DNA of 64,000 nt. Origin: Anaeramoeba flamelloides (lineage: Eukaryota; Metamonada; Anaeramoebidae). Shown one piece after another: positions 21,596 to 32,760 of this stretch (positions are counted from its first letter, which is position 1; each line of letters begins with the position of its first letter). The notes beneath the pieces were generated by a model. It did no database searches, was not told where the DNA came from, and saw nothing but the letters and a program-made list of their open reading frames with translations. Position numbers and translations under genes: made by a program. The stretch covers positions 8,122,001-8,186,000 of the forward strand of contig JANTQA010000026.1 in the NCBI GenBank assembly GCA_027625915.1, given 5' to 3'.

Positions 21596-24185
21596 TGTGT
21601 GTGTGTGTGTGTGTATGTATAGATATTTAAAACAAATGCGTAAAATATTTGATTTTAATTATTTAAAATTCTGTAAAACCATGTTGTTAGGTTTTTAAAC
21701 AAGTTAAGAAAGGAACAGATAGTTTATTAAATTTTCTTTTTCTTTAATTAAAAAAAAAAAAAAAAAAAAAAAAAATACCCTTGGCGACATTCTACATTAC
21801 GATACAACACGTTACCTAATTCTATGTAACTCCATTAGTTTTTTTTTTTGCATCATTTTTTTAATCAGAAAAGGATTATATTTTCTCCACAAAAATGTTA
21901 TTTAAAAAAAAAATGAAAAAGGTTTTATAAGTCCTGTAATGTGTATAGATTTTCTCTTATTTAATTAAATAAATTTGAATCCTAGAAATCTTAATGTCAA
22001 TTTTATTTTCTTTTGATTTAAGAAATAAAAGCCAAAATTTTCTTCATTAAATTTAAACATTAGTAAAATATCAGACGTTTTCTTTTGGTTCTAAACAATG
22101 AGGGGAAATTAATAATATTTTCTCTATTTCTCTTTTCATTATAAAAAATAAAAAAAAAACTAGACACTTGTTTTGATTGGTTGTATTTTAAGAGAAGTAA
22201 ACATTCTGATTTTTCTGAAAGGGGAAATAAAATACAAAGTATTTTTAAACATAAAAAAATTAGTCAATTAAAAACGAGATACTCCACTTACAATATTTTA
22301 AATACTCAACGGTTCTAATGGGATCTACTCATAATTTTTTTTTTCGGATCTCAAACAATAATTTTAGCCAATTAACCGAATTATTAAAAAAATAATAATA
22401 AAAAATTTCCATAACATATAATTAATATATTTTTAAACCACTTTATTTTAATATATTTACAACTATTTAAAGGGTGTTGCTTACGATGGGCAAAAAAGTG
22501 ATATTTGGTCTATGGGTGTAATATTATATGCATTATTATGTGGGTATTTACCATTTGATGATAGCAATTATTCAAAGTTATTAAGAAAGGTCAAATTAGG
22601 GAAATTCAAGATACCAAATAAATTGAATAAATTGGAAAAGGAATTAATTAAAGGGATGTTAACAATTGACCCGGAGAAAAGAATTACTATTCAAGAAATA
22701 AAGAAACATCCATGGTTTTGTAAAAATTTTCCAGAAAAATATATCCCACCATCCCCAACTGAAAATTTTGAAAAAAAGTTTCTCAAGCCATTTGATTCCA
22801 AAAAAATTGATAAAAATATTTTACGGCAATTAATTGAATTAGATTGTGGCACCAAGGAAAAAATCATCGAGGCTTTAAAAAAAAAAAATAGTAATATTAT
22901 CAAAATTTTTTATTCCATTTTTGAAAAGCAAACAGACAAAACAAAAAATGAAATAGTTAAAAAAAGAAGAAGAAGAGGATCGTTGCCACCAAACAGCAGC
23001 TATAACAGGCCACGAAATCTCAAAAAAATTACAAATAATATCCAAAAGGAAAGATCATTTTCAAATTCTTTTAATGAAAAACAGACCAACTCGAAGTTTT
23101 TATTTGAATTTTATGATATAATTAAAGACACGGAAAGTAATAAAAATTTGAATGTAGATCAATATTCGAAATTTATAAATCAAGTTGATGAAATTTGTAA
23201 TGTTAATGAAACAACTGATAACAATAAGAAGAATAAAAATCAAGATAATGAAAATAATTCAAATATTTCAAAGTTGGTTAGTGATCAAAAAAAAGAAAGT
23301 AATAACAATGGCAGCAGTGGCAGTAGTAACAACAACACCGATAACAAAATTAACAATAATAACAGTAACAGTAAAAATAATAGCCCAATAAAGGCAAAGC
23401 CAAAAACAAGAACAAGTAAAAGAAGATGGTCTTTTTCAAGAACAAGGTCAAAGGAATCAGAAACAAATAATAACAATTCTAAAAAAAGTCCAAAAATACA
23501 AATTCCGTCATCACCAAAACAAAAAACAGGTTCAAAACTATCATCAAGTCCAAAAATTTCAGATGAGCAATCTTTTAATAAAAATAAGACAAAAATCACT
23601 CTACCAATTGATGACAAAGAGAAAAAAGGATGGTTTGATAAATTTTTTGAAAAGAAAAAAAAAAAAAAATTGGATAAAAAGCTTAAAAAAAAATTAATTA
23701 AGGCGAAAAAAGCCATATGCGATAATTTGAAATTAACTGTTGATGTGCCAATTGATGTTCTTGATGATAGAATGTTGTTGTTAACTGACAAACCACTTTT
23801 AGAATTGATTACACAGTTGCAAATCTCCTTAACCATTTTAAGTCTTGATTGGTGTTATCCTAATTTGATTACTTTAATCGGGAAATCTTCCAAATTTGAA
23901 GTCAAAATTAAAATTAAAAAAAATGTGGAGTCAAATAAATTAAAAAAATTATTATCTCCCAATGTTAGTAAAAAAAACAATAATAATAACAATAATAATA
24001 ATACTAACCAAGAAACCCAAAAAAATGATGAAAAGAATGTTGAGGAGGAATTACAACAAAAGCCTTTCCGTCAACAATTATTTAAAGATCCAAATAAATC
24101 AATTATACATTTTATTTGGGTTGAAGGATCACCAAATAAATTCAGAGACGAAATTACAAATTTAATTTATCTTTTAAAACTTTAA
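15415..24185 (+). CDS. BRSK-like: BRSK/SAD-type Ser/Thr kinase (AMPK-related), 5 exons
   Basis: Exons: 15415-15472, 15583-15615, 15756-15965, 16191-16453, 22473-24185 (758 residues). Kinase domain about 14-270: glycine loop GNGSFAKV, Lys46 in [12 protein letters not shown] (Asp141), DFG (159-161) and activation loop [16 protein letters not shown] with Thr174 at the usual LKB1 site. A UBA-like helix bundle follows (about 295-345), then a long Asn/Lys/Ser-rich linker. The C-terminal region (about 573-758) starts GWFDKFF and contains [16 protein letters not shown] and a final basic/hydrophobic strand-helix, resembling the KA1-like domain of BRSK1/2. It should phosphorylate Ser/Thr targets in polarity or cell-cycle control and be switched on by an LKB1-type kinase. 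BRSK is favoured over AMPK, MARK or SIK by this kinase-UBA-KA1 layout and the T-loop. Exon 4 joins exon 5 exactly at VIK/GVAYDG across a 6 kb intron. Confidence 0.88.
16693..17214. mobile_element. TTAA-flanked non-autonomous element, copy 1 (522 bp)
   Basis: TTAA at 16689-16692 and 17215-17218. Ends are GGACAACCTTTTCAGGTG and ...GGGAGCGTAGTCC, a short inverted repeat in which the left end is slightly diverged (copy 2 has GGACTACG). No coding capacity. A TTAA target is typical of piggyBac-like transposons, but the end is not the usual CCY. Confidence 0.55.
17282..17713. mobile_element. TTAA-flanked non-autonomous element, copy 2 (432 bp)
   Basis: TTAA at 17278-17281 and 17714-17717. It matches copy 1 in order: TTTTCAGGTGAAAACAGTGA, AAAGAGTTAT.TAATC, AGATCATGCC, CTTTTACAAGTTTGAA, and GCGAAAGTGAAATA near the end. 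The two lie head-to-tail 63 bases apart. Confidence 0.55.
17912..18007. repeat. Imperfect hairpin
   Basis: GTGTGATAATAATTTAACAC followed by ATAAGAT pairs with ATCTTATGTGCTAAAT and ATTTATCAC after a loop of about 30 bases. It could be the remnant of a MITE or a structured intronic RNA segment. Confidence 0.5.
18945..19215 (-). repeat. R1 hairpin repeat, copy b (short, inverted)
   Basis: The reverse complement carries the R1 left end (GAGAGAAAGGAGCAATCAAA) and one hairpin whose arms contain AATTCGAAAGAATTGAG / CTCAATTCATTCAAA and which ends in AAAACCTAACG. The GC-richer spacer at about 18958-18980 (GTGCCCCACTCTTCGGAGG) matches the spacer of the other copies loosely. Confidence 0.6.
19881..19957 (+). 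mobile_element. 77-bp GC-richer module embedded in a (TA)n array, copy 1
   Basis: Bounded on both sides by (TA)n (19857-19880 and 19960-19994). It starts CACAGGTATGACGATTTTG and ends AAAATCGTTTCTCTG, with a short internal symmetry around GCGTTGGCGCACGCATGAGC. A second copy of exactly 77 bases, inverted, lies at 36146-36222, also inside (TA)n. Confidence 0.6.
21100..21500 (+). mobile_element. ~400-bp element ending ATACCTGTG next to (TA)n, copy 1
   Basis: Right end at 21500 reads GTCGTAATACCTGTG and runs straight into (TA)n. Homologous, inverted, to 34404-34790: shared blocks include AATTCGAGTACTTTTT / AAAAAGTCCTCGAATT, CAACAAATGAAACGAAAAAA and TTTCGTTT-rich segments. No convincing ORF. Confidence 0.5.
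21501..21618. repeat. Compound (TA)n(GT)n microsatellite
   Basis: About 26 bases of TA followed by about 90 bases of GT with a few TATG interruptions. A run of A follows at about 21751-21774. Confidence 0.95.
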
Positions 24186-24221
24186 TAATCATTTTAATTT
24201 TGTATACGTGTGTGTGCATGG

Positions 24222-24222
24222 G

Positions 24223-24275
<53 letters not shown>

Positions 24276-24310
24276 TTATGTGGGCATGTGCGTGTGTGTG
24301 TGTATGCGTG
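24222..24310. repeat. Compound (TA)n(GT)n microsatellite
   Basis: About 24 bases of TA, then about 65 bases of interrupted GT, just after the kinase stop codon. Confidence 0.9.
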
Positions 24311-24496
24311 CATATGTATTAAAGCAAATTTTAATTCCTATTGCTTTTATAATTTTTTAATATAATTTCAATATTTTAATTTTTTCCTTTTTTTTTTTTT
24401 AATAAAATTATAGACTAATTAAAAAGAATATTGATTTTTGTTTAAAATATGAACATTAAGAAATAATAGAAAATATTTCTTTTTTCTTTTTATGGG

Positions 24497-24715
24497 TCTA
24501 TTTTCTCTGAAAAGGACAAATTAATATTTATAAACAAATTAAAAGAAATAAAAATTAATGAATTTATTTTTAAACCAAAACCGCCTTTAAAATTATTTTC
24601 ATTAATTAACAATCATGAAATCTATGATTTTACGCTTAAGCTTCTAAAAAGAAGTTTTAAGTCTCCGGAAAACCCAGAGTTTAATTTACACTTCTTCGAT
24701 AACAAAAATAAAAAA
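24497..24715 (+). other. Orphan open frame of ~72 codons, possible exon or gene relic
   Basis: The frame is open from about 24497 to the TAA at 24713-24715 with no Met near its start. It reads SEKDKLIFINKLKE... then FKPKPPLKLFSLINN, LKLLKRSFKSPENPEF and NLHFFDNKN. The G+C is higher than the surroundings and the residue mix is protein-like rather than AT noise. No family is recognised. It might be an exon with an unidentified partner, an alternative 3' exon of the kinase gene, or a duplicated fragment. Confidence 0.25.
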
Positions 24716-24849
24716 TAAAAAATAAAAAAAGAATAGCGATTTTTTTTTATAAAAACCTATAATCCAAAAACTTTTAATTTTTTTTTTTTTTATAGAAAAC
24801 AAAGGTGTAATACTTCATTAAATAACTTATTTCAATTTTTTTTTTGAAT

Positions 24850-25640
24850 TATTAAGGTGCTAGTGTCTCACACAGAGAAGTCTAAGATCAAAACAAGTTG
24901 TTATTGGGCGTAAATCGCATTAGTGTGGCATGGATCAAATGTCTCTAAAAAATCGATTAGTCAAGTAGTAATATTTGTTGATCCCATCAATTAAATTATG
25001 GTCCTTGTATTAGTAAAATAACCGGAGAATTCCAAAAAAAATAACTGAATTTCAAGACAAATTTAAAGGACAAAACCATCAGTATTCATACTCCAAAGTT
25101 TGCAAAATATATTTCAAAAATTTGTCACAAAAACTTGATTAATAAAGACAAAAAATTCATTTTTTTTTTAAAAATTAAATAATTAACCTATAGATTCTTT
25201 ATCCAAATTATTTCTGAAATCGTTGAAATATATTGATATTACAATTATCTTTATAAAAAGGGAAAACAAAAATAATCATTCTTTGGGTTTTTATACAGAT
25301 GATTATAGAGTTAATCTATGAAATTAGAAAAGTATAAAAATCATTACTTTTTGGAAGTTCTAAATAGGAATTATTAAAAATTGGAAAACTATTATTTTGG
25401 GTTTCTATTTTTAAGTTTTGGAAAAGTAATTAAAATAAAATATTTCCAAAATGACAAAAGTTTTATTGTGATCCTTAGTAAAAAAATAACTGATAATTAA
25501 TTATTTCGATGATATTTATAATCGATTTTTTAGAGTCATGTGATCCATTCAGCACTAATATCATTTAAATATAATTACAATATTCATTAATTATTGTGAA
25601 AACTGTGTTGATGCTAATCCCTCCATCCAAAAAATTAAAA
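24850..25640. mobile_element. Foldback element FB2, copy a
   Basis: The left arm (about 24890-25040) and the right arm (about 25480-25610) are imperfect inverted repeats around GCATTAGTGTGGCATGGATC / GATCCATTCAGCACTAAT and CTCTAAAAAATCGATTA / ATCGATTTTTTAGAG. The interior matches, in inverse orientation, the element at 57780-58570. No ORF. Confidence 0.65.
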
Positions 25641-27510
25641 CTATTCCATAAGACTTATTTTGATTGATAAGAGTTTGTAAATTTATTTCGCAAGAGAATT
25701 ACGGATATAGAACTTTTTGGCAAAACCCGATTGTTATTTATTATTTAGTTGATACCGTACTTTTATATGACGGGTAAATGAAAATAGTATTAAGTTGATA
25801 GGTATTAAGAGATATAATTAATTTCAGATGTATTAAATGTAATCTAAGTGGAAATTAAATTATAGAGTGTTTTGAGTATTTCTACCATCTTTAAAACTTG
25901 ATCTTTTTTAACAGTTCACTCACAAGTGTTTTTTTTTTTTTGGAAATCAACTAATATATTGAATTGTAAAAATAAAAGTAACCTTTCAGGGTGGTTTTTT
26001 GTCTTTTATGTTTTTTTTTTTGGTTAACAAGAGAGATTAATTATAGTATTGTAAATTCAAGAAAACTTGATATATATATGCACTTATTGTTCAATGTGAG
26101 AGAAATGAAATCTTGTTTTTAAGGGTTCATTTATATAAAATATTTTCCAGTCAAAGGGTCAGTTTGGGTAAGTGAATTACATGTTCTTAAAGGGTTTGAA
26201 TGGATTTTTGAAGAAAAAATTAATTTAGGAAATTTCTGAAAATTGAAATAATTTTTTCCTTATTTTTACTTTTTTTTTTTTTCAATTTTTTTTTTGAAAT
26301 AAGTAAAATGTCACTGGATAAATTTTTCTTATTACAAGATCTCTAGTCACTTGGTAAAAATGTGTTATTCTAATGTTATTGAGAAAGTTGAAATTTTTTT
26401 AGTGAAATCATATTTATTTGTATTGGAATTTTTATTGATCTTCAATTGAAGATCAAAATTCACATCGCTGTTTTTCTCAATAGGTACCGAATAATATTTT
26501 GAATCTTTCAATTTTTAAGAAAATCTATTGTTATTTTAGTTTTATTTTATCCAGATATCAACTATTCTTTGATGTTTATTATTCTAGATATGTTTCGTAT
26601 TTGCTCTTCAAAGGCCATTTATAAAAAATATTTGATGTTTGATATTTGAAAGAAATGTTGGTACCTTTTGAGACAAATTAAGTTTAGTTAATTTGCTCAA
26701 AAATAATTTACTTTTTTTGTTTCAATTCTTTGATTGGGAAAAATTAACACTGTTAAAAATGATAACTCAATTGTTTATAGTTGACTAAGTATTGCTGTTT
26801 GAACTAGTTTAATTGTATTATTGTGAAAATAAGGACCCTGTTTTCTTTGGTAGAAATAATATATAAAATTTGATTGTTTCTTAATGAAAATTTTATTATA
26901 ATCTAGTTAAAATTGTTTGTTATTTTTCAACAAAAAAATTGTAACAAAAATATTTTGAATTTCAAGTATCTTTTTTGAAAGACTCCTGAAAGTTTGAGAA
27001 ATAAGAGTTTACTTTTCAAAGATCAAACCAAGTTCTCTAAAAGTGATTGCTGAAAATAGTGATTACCCTTAATATAGATTCTAAAAATAATTTGAATATT
27101 ATTGTTTAATCCTTTAAGATTTAATAACCTTTTTAGAAAACCAAAAAAAAGAATAAATATTTCGGTGTTTATATTGCAATTTAAATTTGGTTTAATTTCC
27201 GAAATAAAAGAAATACCAGCAAAAAAATTCTATTTCAACAAAAAATTTTCAAAAACTTAACGGATAGTCAAAAAAAGATCTGAAGTTACAGAAAATAATG
27301 GAAGCAAGGAGTTTAAAAAAATATTTTTCTTAAAAAATCTTTCTTTGTTACTTGGCTAATAAACAGTCTAAAATTACCAATCAAACCCAAATTAAAACTT
27401 ATTCTTGAAGGATGTTGTTTTTGGTTTATTTTATTTTTTTGCTTTTTCCTTTCTCCTTTTCTAAAAAAAAAATCTTATTTTTTCAAAAGATCCACAACGT
27501 ATTTTCCTAA

Positions 27511-27910
27511 ATGGGTGAATCTGCACAAATAAGCACAAAGGAATTTATTCAACGAACAAACCGAATTTATTCACTTTGGGAAAAGGATATTGATTGCTAT
27601 TGTATAGTTGTTGGTCGAGTGAAGTCAGGGACTTCTTATTCGAAATCAAATTCATTACAATTTTGGCTGTTTGGGTGGGAGCTTCCTGACACACTTATTG
27701 TTTTATGTAAAAACAAAACAATCCATTTCTTTTCATCCCAAAAAAAAATAGACTTATTTAAACAAATAACCACAGAAGAATATAGCCTAATTTATCATAC
27801 CTTTCAAAGAGGCAAAAAACCAGAAATAAAAAACCAAAATACAGAAACACTGAACAAAATATTTGATCAAGTCAAATCTTTAAACGAGTAAGTTTTCAAA
27901 AGGCTTTTTC

Positions 27911-27942
<32 letters not shown>

Positions 27943-28440
27943 ATAAGAGAAACAAGTAACGTAAATATTAAAAAATTAAGTTTAAAAGACTTTTAATTTC
28001 CATTGTTCTTCACTCTTTGAATCTGAAGTTACGAATTTAGTCAATTCACAATTCTCTCTTTTACAGATAAAGTGTTTTTTTGAACACCAAATCCTTAACA
28101 ATAACTCAAAGTAATGTCGATATGATCCCTTTTTTGAAGCAAATAAAATTATTATTAAGACCACTTAACACACCCCCTTTGTGTGAAAAACAAAACAACA
28201 ATACAGATCTCTTTTTTTATTTCTTTTTTGTTGGATTTGAAAAAGAAAATAAAAAAATACACAACTATTTTTGCTTCAAAAAAAACCAAAAATCAAAAAG
28301 AAAAAAACAACAAAAAAAAATTCAATAAAAAAAAAAAAACCTTTTTCATTTTTTTTCAAACAAACAAAAACAAAAACAAATAAAAAAAACAAAAACAAAA
28401 TATTAAAAAACGAAAACCCTTTTCATTTAAAAAACAAAAA

Positions 28441-28475
<35 letters not shown>

Positions 28476-31240
28476 AAAAAAAAAAACAAAAACAAATAAA
28501 AAAACAAAAACAAATAAAAAAACAAAAACCTAAAATAAACACAAAAAGAAATGAAAAAATTAATTTTGGAATGTTTCCCAACGAGAAATGGGAGGGAACA
28601 TTTGTTACACACTTTAATGAAATTTTAGAAAAAAAAAAAGAACAAACTCTTCAAATTAAAGACATATCGTTTACGATTGCAAAGGTGTTTTCAATAAAGG
28701 ACGCTAAAGAAATCTCGAATTTTGAAGTATCTGGCAAATTAACAACAGCTGTCTTATCAAAGTTTGTGATCCCAAACTTGATTAGGATTATTGATAAAAA
28801 CCGGAAATATTCACACCAAAATTATTCCGAAAAGATTAAACAAATAATGGTGAAAGCGAAGCAATTTAAAGTAACCTGTGATGAAGAGTTGGTTGGATCA
28901 GTCTTTACACCTGTCATCCAGTCAGGCGGGCAGTATGATTTAGAAATTCCATCTACAAGTTCAAAGGGCAATATCCAGTCGGATACCATTCTGTGTTCTC
29001 TCGGCATTAGCTATGACTCTTATCCATCCTATTCCACTCGAACTATTTTCATCGATCCAAACAGCAAGCAAGAAGAAAATTATTCATTTGTGGAGAATTT
29101 ATATACCAAATTAGAAAAAGAAATAATTGTTGGCAAAACGTTTTTACAGATTTATAAAACGATTTTAAATGAGGTTACTAAGGAGAGGCCAGAATTAGAA
29201 CTACACTTGATACCAAATTTTGGGTTTGTAACTGGGATTGAATTTTTTTCAAAGGAATTAACGATCTCGCCCAATGTTGATCCAGATGCCAAAGTTGAAA
29301 ATGGGATGGTGTTGGTTTTGAGATTAGGGTTACATAATTTAAAAGTTTCTGGAAATGAAAACGAAAACGAAAACAAGAATGAAAATGGAAAAAAATATTC
29401 AATCTTAATCAGTGACACATATATTGTTCAAGAAAACAAACCATTGCAAAATTTAACGATGGGCTGTAATAAAACGCTATCTGAAATTAGTTACCAAATT
29501 ACAGATAAAAATAAAAAAAATGATAGTCTCAATAAAAATGGAAATACGAGCAATTCAAACAAGGAAAACGAGAAGGAAAAGGAAAAGGAAAAGGGAAACA
29601 ACAACAACAACAACACAGATAACAATTATAACCGGGGCGAAGATATGGATGTCGATTCTTCTTTAATTTTAGAAAAAAGATTAAGAACAAAGGAATACAC
29701 CAAGCAATTGAAAAAAAGAGAAGATCATCAAAGATTTTTAGAAGAAAAGAAATTACAAGAAATCGAAAATAGATTTTTGAAAAAAAAAAGTAATAAAAAT
29801 ATTTCTGAAGAAATAAGAAAGCAAAAAATTGGAATTTTAAGATCATATAAATCTGCAATGGAAATTCCTAAACATTTAAGGAGAAATAGAATATATATCG
29901 ATAAGAAGCACGAAACTGTTCTTTTACCACTTTATGGCAAACACGTGCCTTTCCACATTTCATATATCAAAAATATTACCAAAAATGACGAAGGCGATGT
30001 GGTCTATTTACGTATCAATTTCAACAACCCATCGAATATTGGGAAAAAGTCAATTGCTGTCAAGGAAAACATGAATTCCATTTTTGTGAAGGATTTAACC
30101 TTCCGCTCCTCAGATGCTCAGCATTTCCACGAAGTGTGGAGGGTAATTAAGGAAATTAAAAAAAAGATTACCAATCGGGAAACAGACAAGCTTATGAAAA
30201 TGACCATTGTTAAACAAGAGGATTTAATTTTATCAAGAGGCAACGTGCCACGATTGGCGGGCGATTTGTTTTTAAAACCAACCATCTTGGGCAGAAAGAC
30301 CTCTGGGTCACTCGAAGCACACCGAAACGGTTTCCGCTTCACCTCTCGACGCGGACAAATTATCGACATTCTTTATAAGAATATTAAACATGCATTTTTC
30401 CAACCCTGCGGGGACTCAGATACCATCACGATAATCCACTTCCATTTGCAATTCGAAATCATTGTTGGTAAGAAAAAGACAAGAGATGTCCAATTCTATA
30501 CCGAGGTCGTTGAAAAGTCAAGAGAAATCTCGAGATATCATTCCCGCGATCGCTATGGAGGCCAAAATGAAGATCGCGCAGAAAAGGCGCTTAAAAAACG
30601 AATAAACCAAGTGTTCCAAAATTTTGTTTCCAAAATTGAAGAAAAGGTCGAGTCATTGGAATTCGATATCCCTTATAACGACCTTGAATTTACCGGTGTT
30701 GTGACTAGATACCAAGTGACCTTTAGGCCCACATTATCCTGCCTGGTACAATTATCCTCATGGCCAACAACGGCTATTACGATCGATGAAGTGGAAATTG
30801 CCTATTTCCAAAGAATGTCCTTCGGGTTAAAAAATTTTGATTTGATCTTTGTATTTAAAGATTACACAAAAACACCCTTACACATCAATTTGATTCCAAA
30901 AACATTCCAGGAAAACATCCAAATGTGGCTTGATAAATCAGAAATTCCCTATTACACAGGAAAAGCAGCATTAAATTGGACAATGGTAATGAAAATTATC
31001 CGAGACGACCCAAAACAATTTGTTAAAGATGGCGGTTGGTCCGTTCTTAGCAACAGGTTCGGCGACCCCGATTCAGACAACGACGAAGAGGAGGAATCGG
31101 AATTCAGCCCACCAGATTCAGATGAAGATTCTGAAGAATTTAACGAACTTTCAGATTCAGACGACGACGAAGACAATTTCTCAGATGAAATTTCTGAAGA
31201 AACATTAGATTCATTAACCTCAGAAGACGATGAAGACTAA
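27511..31240 (+). CDS. SPT16: FACT complex subunit Spt16, 2 exons
   Basis: Exons 27511-27887 and 28549-31240 (1022 residues; human 1047, yeast 1035). The N-terminal aminopeptidase-like lobe runs to about residue 430, with PVIQSGGQYDLEI, CSLGISYDSY and NLGFG-like NFGFVTGIEF, all typical of Spt16. A low-complexity Asn/Lys/Glu insert (about 446-490) precedes the dimerisation and middle domains (VPFHISYIKNITK, GSLEAHRNGFRFTS, NIKHAFFQPCGD, HFHLQFEI, DVQFYTEV) and the Rtt106/PH-like part (FGLKNFDLIFVFKDYTK, LNWTMVMKIIRDDP, GGWSVL). The last ~65 residues are Asp/Glu/Ser-rich, the nucleosome/H2A-H2B-binding tail. Spt16 with Pob3/SSRP1 is a nuclear histone chaperone for transcription and replication. 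A basic C-terminal extension like that of human Spt16 is absent. The acceptor is the only AG in the right phase in an A-rich stretch, so that join is less certain than the identity. Confidence 0.93.
27888..28548 (+). other. Spt16 intron with R2 fragment and A-rich 3' part
   Basis: The donor is GA/GTAAGT. Within the exon 2 frame the only phase-compatible AG is at 28547-28548, giving SLNE/NEKINFGMF, which matches the spacing in human Spt16. Unusually, the ~290 bases before the acceptor are almost pure A with scattered C (about 28260-28545) instead of the T-rich tract seen elsewhere. If translated they would give only Lys/Gln/Asn repeats. Confidence 0.6.
27985..28130 (+). repeat. R2 fragment in the Spt16 intron
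   Basis: Blocks CACTCTTTGAATCTGAAGTT, ACAAATTTAGTC-like ACGAATTTAGTC, TTACAGAT and CCTTAACAATAA align with 39130-39220 and 39615-39720. Confidence 0.6.
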
Positions 31241-31575
31241 TAAATGGAATTTGATATATTGTATTGAAAATGATTTTTTCATATCTTAATTCTTTATCAT
31301 TCATTATCCAGTTTTTTCATTTTTTTTTTTTTATTTATCATCATTTTTTAAATAAGTAAAACAAACAATTTTAATTTTTTATTTCAAGGTTTACTGTTTA
31401 CCGAAACTGATCTATTTTCTAAAATGCCGCAAGTTTGAGAGATTAAAAACAAGTTAGTTAACAACAATTTCCCTAGTTATTGATTTTAGTTTTTTTTTTT
31501 ATTTTTTTACCCCCAACAAAGAAATAACTATTAACACATCACATCATTTTTTTTTAAAGAAATAATATTAAACAC

Positions 31576-32760
31576 CATAAGCTATTTCCAAAAAAGTGGG
31601 GCAAATTTATCGTAAAATATTTTTATTGAACCCAATTATCATAAAACTATTTGAAAATAGACTTTTTATTAACTACCGATTTCTCGATTCTTAATAATAA
31701 TTCACTTTAATTGTTAGAATGACATTAAATAAATAAAAGAGATTAATATTTCTGTTCTCGATTACTCTGATATAATTTCCAAGGGTGAATATTGCTGATT
31801 ATTTTTTTTCTTTTTAATCGATAAAATCCTTTTCCTAAGAGGCTTAATCCTGATAGAATTCTCAATAAAATGGAAATCTTATTACTGTATTATAATTGCT
31901 GAAAAAATAATTTTATTCTTTCCATATTGACTATTTTTAAAATGAACTTTCCTGTTGCATTGTTTTTTCCATAAAAAGTGCTTGGGTTTTTATATGATGA
32001 TTCAAAGAAATATTTTAAAGTATATATTTTGAAATAAATATAATAAACCCCAATTCAAAAATTTTAACACACCAAAATTCAATTTGTTAAAAAAAAAAAC
32101 TTATTTAATCTGATCAGGAAGAAATACCAAATTAGAACCATTCACTAATTGAAATGTTTACACTTTTTTATAAATTAGTATACCCACAAAACCAAAAATA
32201 AATAATTATCAATACAAATAAATCAAGGGTATGTTAAAAATCATGGAAATATGCATAACCAAAAAATTAATTGCTAAATTTCTTTAAATTCTATTCGGAT
32301 TATTGATCAATCAAAAGGTTTGATACTACCAACTAATTTTATTTGAGTTCTTATATTTGGAACAACTCAACTTTAACCTAAGATCAACTGTTGAATTAAT
32401 ATTTGGGGTAAAAGAAAAAAATTAGTTAATTCAAAACAATGTAATGTAAAACAAAAACCCAAAGATGAAAAAATGATTTTCATCTTTTATAAACATCAAA
32501 ATTATCTCCAATTTCAATGAAATTTTATTATTGTGATTATTAGGACTCGTTTTAGTAGTGTGGAAAATTTAGAATTTTAGTAAAGATGATGATTCAACCA
32601 GATTCAACATTTTTCTTAATTTGATATTTTTAATTAAGGAATATATCCACTAAAAAAGAGGATAAGGTATTGAATGTAAAAAAAATTCCCCCACCTTTTT
32701 GAAAATACCTTCTATTAATTATAATTTCAAATTTATAGATTTTTAACAAATATATTTTTT
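31576..32760 (+). repeat. R4 dispersed repeat, copy a (interrupted)
   Basis: Begins AAGCTATTTCCAAAAAAGTG and GGGCAAATTT, matching 44732 onward and, inverted, 57692 downward. Later blocks TATTTTGAAATAAATA and GAAAATACCTTCTATTAATT also match, but about 550 bases of other sequence appear to lie between them. Confidence 0.5.

Larger units (their letters stand above)
16454..22472 (+). other. Giant 6.0 kb intron inside the kinase domain
   Basis: The donor is AAG/GTAAGC after VIK and the acceptor TTTAAAG/GGTGTT before [13 protein letters not shown]; protein homology is continuous across the join with no residues missing. The intron holds a tandem pair of TTAA-flanked elements, a hairpin, an R1 copy, the 77-bp module in (TA)n, a longer CACAGG-ended element, and a long (TA)(GT) tract. 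The other introns of this gene are 110-226 bases. Separate half-genes or trans-splicing cannot be excluded without RNA data. Confidence 0.75.
24186..27510. other. Intergenic region, 3.3 kb
   Basis: Contains the kinase 3' flank, a compound (TA)(GT) tract (24222-24310), an orphan open stretch with coding-like composition (24497-24715), a foldback element (about 24850-25640) and about 1.8 kb of AT-rich sequence with no recognisable feature before Spt16. Confidence 0.55.

Noticed and set aside
21498-21698. 66-residue ORF over the (TA)(GT) microsatellite
   Set aside because: It consists of IYIY and CVCVCV runs produced by the dinucleotide repeat.
23285-23836. 183-residue minus-strand ORF opposite the kinase C-terminal part
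   Set aside because: It is the shadow of the Asn/Lys/Ser-rich linker; its Leu/Phe-rich composition comes from complementing AAC/AAA/AAT repeats.
28271-28548. Extension of Spt16 exon 2 upstream through the A-rich run as Lys/Gln/Asn-rich coding sequence
   Set aside because: No AG in the needed phase precedes it, no Spt16 has such an insert at this point, and joining at 28549 gives the family's normal spacing.
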